From: Capniomyces stellatus
Lineage: Eukaryota; Kickxellomycota; Harpellomycetes; Harpellales; Legeriomycetaceae
Assembly (NCBI GenBank): GCA_001661515.1
Contig: LUVW01000007.1
Coordinates: 925,455 to 989,454, forward strand
Reading direction: 5' to 3'
DNA: 64,000 nucleotides
The notes under the pieces: model-generated
Told to the model about the DNA's origin: nothing
Database searches by the model: none
The model's input: the letters and a program-made list of their open reading frames with translations, nothing else
In this document: piece after piece, positions 38,601-44,600 of the stretch
How positions within the stretch are numbered: the first letter of the stretch is position 1
Layout of the letters: every line of letters starts with the position of its first letter
Program-made: the position numbers and the translations under genes

Positions 38601-41600
38601 GAGTGGCTAAAAGAAACAAAGCCAAGTCAAGCGCTGTTTCACCATTAGCCAACCAAATTAACGATTTAGATATGGCCAACTCTGATGAGCTAGAAATTAG
38701 CAATGCTAACGGTGCCGACAGCGATGGACTTGAGATTATTGTAGACAGCGACTCGCCAGTTTGTGGCGGATATGTCAGCGGATACAGCTTGCGAGATACA
38801 TGCCACAGCCAATTTCAGACCAAGGGTCGAAATCGGAACAAACACGAAGTTTCAAATAGTCGTAAAGGTAGAGATGCCAAATTGTCTGCATTTAACAGCG
38901 AGCCGCAGAGCCAGCCACAAATCCTGAACCAAAAGAGAGTTTATGACAAAGATATATCTGGCGGGATGTACGGCAGACGGCTTTGTGATTCTTGCGCCAA
39001 AGGAGCGGAGATAGATCAGAGAGCAAACACACAGAGTGGCTATAATTTAGAGTGTTATGGAATTGTGGATCTGGACCCAATATCTACTCAGTGGGTTGAA
39101 AGCACAAGAAAGTCTACAACGGACAACAACTTTATATCAAAGAACGAACCAATCGTTTTGAACCAGAACTACTATGACAGCAAGGCTAAATCCTGGGCTT
39201 TGCATGATGCAGTTGTCAATTATCATTCAGACTATCATTCCAGCGACTCGCAATCCAATCCAGCTCAAGGTTCAAGACTGAACGCAAACAATTATCCCAA
39301 CGCCTACAAATCACAAAAACCAGATATTGACCCTGCACATTTCCCATACTTTGATAATGCAAACACAAAGTCCGGCACTGATGTGGCGGCTTTGGGCACT
39401 AAAGACGGGCAATACCGAGCTAACGATGGATGTTCTCTGGTATCTGTTCCCGGGATATTGACAAACAAGTTCACTGCAGGCAATAGTGGAAACTTTTTTG
39501 GGTCCAAGGGCAGCAAAGAAGGTGTACAGTTCAGTGTCAATTCAAAGGTCAGGTTTGGTTCTAGAGCAGCTGTGGACTCAAACAGATTCGCTAGCTCCAA
39601 AAATGGATTTATTGAACCTGGCAAACCCATCAGTGGCGAAGGCCAGCCAGGCGGTATCAGCAGAAGCGCCCGCGCTGATGTTCGGACAGTTGGGGGCAGA
39701 GGTGTGGGAATGTTTGGTTCGCAGACTAAAGATAGCGACAATGCAGCGATTAGCACAAACTATCTAAAGCACCAGCAGATCATTTCGTCGGGATTACAAG
39801 CGATTTTCAGACCCAACAGCGCAGTGAAGCCAGAAGCTAGGAATGGTGGGTTGGTCAAAAGCGATGGTGTTGGGGCTCGTGGTTTTGCAGGGAACTTGGC
39901 GAACAACAGTGCAGCTATTGATGGCGGTGAGCAGGCGCACCCTGGCATAGGGTTGCACGGTTCAAGCAACGCCAATGCCAACAATAATGGCTTTGGAGGA
40001 ACAACAGAAGCTGATGATGATGGCGACAGTGATATGGTTTGGGTGGATATGTTTGATTGGCAAATAAAAGGGGCCGAGTGGGTTCGTGACACTGCGTTGG
40101 TTCTGGACCTTACTAATCCTACATCAACTAACGTTGACTTGAACATTGAGTTTAAAAACTGGTCAAACGCCTTGATTAGCGATACCTTGTACAAGGCGCA
40201 GTCAGATTATCTCCGAGAACGCAACTGGTCAAAGGTGTACAAGAATATAGCCTATCCAAAGCCGCTGAACTCCACGCTTGCTGCAAAGACTAAAAGTTCT
40301 GGAAGCCTAAAGCAAGTACAAATCGACTCGCTTCCTGTAATTGAATTTCTTGAAACCATGCCAGAGCTTATTCTGGCATCGAGTGAAAGCGAGTCCTTTA
40401 AATCGTTTTTGAGCTTGCAGCTCCCCGTAACCACAATTATTAGCTCGCTGATCGAGCACCACAAGTCGATGTTTGTTGCAAACTATGTCAACGGAGTAAC
40501 GTTGGCAAACGAATCTAGACTAGTCAAGGACACCAAAGTGACCCCTTTCAGCAACACGTCAAGCAAAAGAGGACTTAAACACAAGCTAAACACTAAACCC
40601 AAACCATTGCATAAACCCGTATCAAACAAGCTTGTTAGTGTGTACAACAGCAAGAATAGTCCAACGTTGAAGATGTTGGGTAGAAGCAGAAGAGAACTGT
40701 CTGTTTCCTCAGGCCATAATAACCATTCTAGAAATCCAAGCAATGCCAGTGCTCAGCTCCAGAGGTCATTGGTCGGCATTTCAATTGACCGTAACATTGA
40801 TGAAAGCGATAAGGCCGAAGCCCAGATGAAGCCCGTGTACCATAAAAACGGCTTGCTGGGCGTAGGGGGCGGTGTGGAGGTGAAACCTAACTCCAGCACT
40901 CTATTTAACTGGGCCAATTTGTCTCCGCTGATTCCAAACTTCCAGGCATTATCGCACAGTTCGTCGGTTATGCAACAGCTGACCACCGAAAACGCTAGCT
41001 TTAATTCGCGGATTGTGTCTCAAGACGAAGACCGATTTTCAACAAAGAACAGGATGGCTGGAGATGCTGATCGCGGAGCGCTGAAGACTCGGCTGGATAA
41101 ACATGGCTTGGTTGTCAGAGATATGGATGATAATGAGCACCCTGTTTTAAGCGACGGAGATGCATCTGAGAATGATCTGTATAGTGATAGCTCCAGCGAT
41201 ATAGCTGGGAACGGATCTAGAAACATGGGTTTAGACCCTGGCCATAGCTCAGGCAAGAGTCCATATGCTAGACCAAAGAACAAGTTCCTAATTGAAAACC
41301 ACAAGCTGGTTGGCAACAGCTATTCCAAGGCCAGCAACAGACAAGGGTCCGGCTTTGAATCGAGACAAAGGAGAGTAAGGCATGGGTCTGCTGATTTCCG
41401 GACCTCTGGGTCAAATTTAGATCCGATTTTTAATTCTGGTGTCAAACTTGGGCATGCCAAACACAAGTCTATGAATGGCGGCAATAGCAGCATCAACGAT
41501 CTGCCGGGGCAAACCAAACGCAGATCTGTATCGTGTGCAAATAACGAGTATTCTCGGGTCAAAGTGCCTGATTTGCGAGTAAAAATTTCTGCTAAAAGGA

Positions 41601-44600
41601 AACAGCGTGCTGTAAATGTAGTTTCTCCCTGGATTTGCAAATCACACTACAAATCCAACAAAACAAAACGCAAAAGTGGTTCACAAAGCGAAGACTCAAC
41701 TGCTTACAAAAGCGGAGGTGATGGCATTCAGCCTGGTTCAAAGTTCCGCTTTAAGAATCCGGCTCATGGTAGTATCGACCTGACCTCAAAGATTCTTTCG
41801 ACTCCCAATTTTGCAATATCCCCTGTTCTCCCCAGCTATCACACAGCCTATGCCGAGTTTAACAGCAAGAGTTCGTTAGCTAAAGCTGATGCAACCAACA
41901 ATAACTTTGGTTCTAATAGACTCATGAATGCTTTTTCCAACAATAATGTTCAGAGCCGTATTGGCAGCTATAACAGTTTTGTTGGCGATTCAAAATTGAC
42001 ACAGCCTTCCTCATTCTCTTACTCTAACATGGAATATCTTGCTGCAAATCTTCTAAACACAAACAAAAACACGAATACAGCACACATACCTTTAGAGCCG
42101 AGCAACCACCATCTCCGGCGCCATAGAGCATCACAGTCGGTCAATAACGCAGTTTCGTTTATGGCACGGTCAAGCAATTTGTCATTGGTTTCTGGTATTG
42201 ATAGCAACGAGACTGATCAATCAAACTCAATTGCCAAGACTGGATTTAGTAAATGTATTGACAAAAAACCAAGAAGTAAATGCAGATCCAAAACGCAAAA
42301 ACTTAAAACACTTGCTGGTTCTTCATTATCGTACACCAATAAAAGCAATGCCTGGCCTCAAAAGTCAAAATACAATACCGAGCTAAGAACAATGGTTGAG
42401 CTAGCTCCTGGAACCTTATTGACGCTGTTTCCATTCTCAACAGACTCACAGGAAATTATGATTAAAAACAAGAACTTTGACGGATTCTTCAATGGCTGCG
42501 ACCTCGTTTACCAACACTGTGCTTTTAGAGATATGCTTAAAGCACACGGGGAACAATGTAAAGCTGGTTTTAGATCCAATAGCAACAGTAGCAACAGTAG
42601 CGAGAATGACAATAGTAGCGAATACTTTGACCAGCTGACAACTGGTTGGTTGGATTCCCGAGTTGAGCTTACAAACTGGTGTTGCAATCCCAGCTTTGCT
42701 AGACTCGTTTTGCTGAATCCTTACAGCCCAGACTTTATGGTTGTGATTTGGTTGTGCAGGCCGCAGTTGAAACTTGCGCCCAAACATGGCAAGAATGCCA
42801 AGCTAAGCCATAACGAACAGCATTACCAGTCTACTGGACACAGAAATGCCGACTTCCAGCACCAGGATCATAAAAAACGCTCAAGTCCAAACAAATACAA
42901 TCCAGAAAAACCAGAATCTTTCTCTCAACCAACCCATGGTAGTTGGTCCAATTCTGGTGGGTTTGGCAGTAAAGAATTGGCAAAGTCAGATTTGGCCAGC
43001 ACAAGTAAAAATAGCCAATACAAACCGGAAAAACCGCTTGGGAGCTTCCAATCGATATACAAGAACTCGTTTGAAGCGAAAAGATCTAAGCTTGGAAGCT
43101 TGCACGTCAATACAGATTTGAAGTTCAAGTACCACCTGAATAATGAATTAAACATGAAATCGCCCAACCTATCCTATAACTGGCTGAGCTCAATGCTGAA
43201 CTTTAAGCTCAGTTTGTACAAAACGCCGTGGCTAAATCCCCATGAAAACGGACATTTGAGCCAACTTTACCGCACTCGCAATACTGGCTACTCTTTAGCC
43301 GACAATAGCTACAACGCTAATAATGCAGATTCGGTTTTGAGAACCATCAAAGACAACAACCTCTCCAGCGATATCGCATTCAACAACGTTGCCTACAACA
43401 ACACGAACGCCTTAACCACCAAAGGATTGGCTGGAAATACCATCTACGGGAACGCTGTTAGCAGGGGCTTAAAGAACAGTGGATTTGCTTTAAGCGGCGT
43501 AAAGACTGGCAAGCTTCAGGCTGATAACCAAACTCGTGGAGCTGACAACAGCACTCAGATCAACAACCTTGGCAACGAACTGCAGTTTTCTAATAATTTC
43601 GGCTTGGGAAGCGTCAATGACGAGATGATAATGTACAGCGATTTGGCTCTGCTAAGAGATGACCCCGCGTTTGACTCTGTCACAAGCGACAGCGACTCTA
43701 GTGGAATATACAACACCCAAAGTCACGACACGGATGCAGGCACAGATGTCGGCAGCAAACTTAGCAGTGGAATCGAGCCCAACACCTCTAGAAAAGGATC
43801 TAATGCTCTTGGGTTTAAACTAAGCTCTGCAGACAGCAGTGACAACAACTCTGATACTGACCCTGACTCTGCCTCTGACTTTGGCTCAGACTCTGGCCGA
43901 ACCTCTGGCGCGTCATCTAGCTACTATTCTGGCGCTAGTCCCGTACTGAACTCGGAAATGACACACAAGGCCGAGTCTTATGAAAACAGCGATGCTATAC
44001 AGCTGGTAAGGAATTTGAGTCTACGAGTCAGCCTCGAAACTAGGAACGAGCTCAACAGTTTACCTAGCAGCACCAGGAACGCTAGGAACAAAAGTCCCGG
44101 TTCTAGTAATAGAGAAGCTATCGATAATGCCCTTAACTCATCAGTTTCATCTTTGCAAACTGTCAAATCAATCAAGATTCAAAATAGTGGATCCCCAGTC
44201 AGCCAACATTCTCCAAATCCTACTAACCTGTCCAATACAATTCCAGACTCAACACCAAGTCCCTTGTCTAACTCAAATACAAGTTCCGCCCAGCCAATAG
44301 ACCATGACACTGCAAGCCCTGAAAGTCCCAAAAAGCTGAATCCAAAAAACCTGAAATTGAATCTAAACGCTTCCAACAAAGCATTGGTTCACCGCCACCT
44401 ACAATACACCCCAAGTCGCATTCATTCTGCCCCACTACTTCCAATTACAACTATATCTAACCATGGCGAATCCACGGCAGATGAGTTCCAAAATTACACC
44501 GAAATCATATCATTAATAAAGCCAAATAAACATGAGGCCTCGGGCACATCTCCAAACTTTAGTAATGAACCAGCTAACAACCCACACGCGTCCAGTAGCA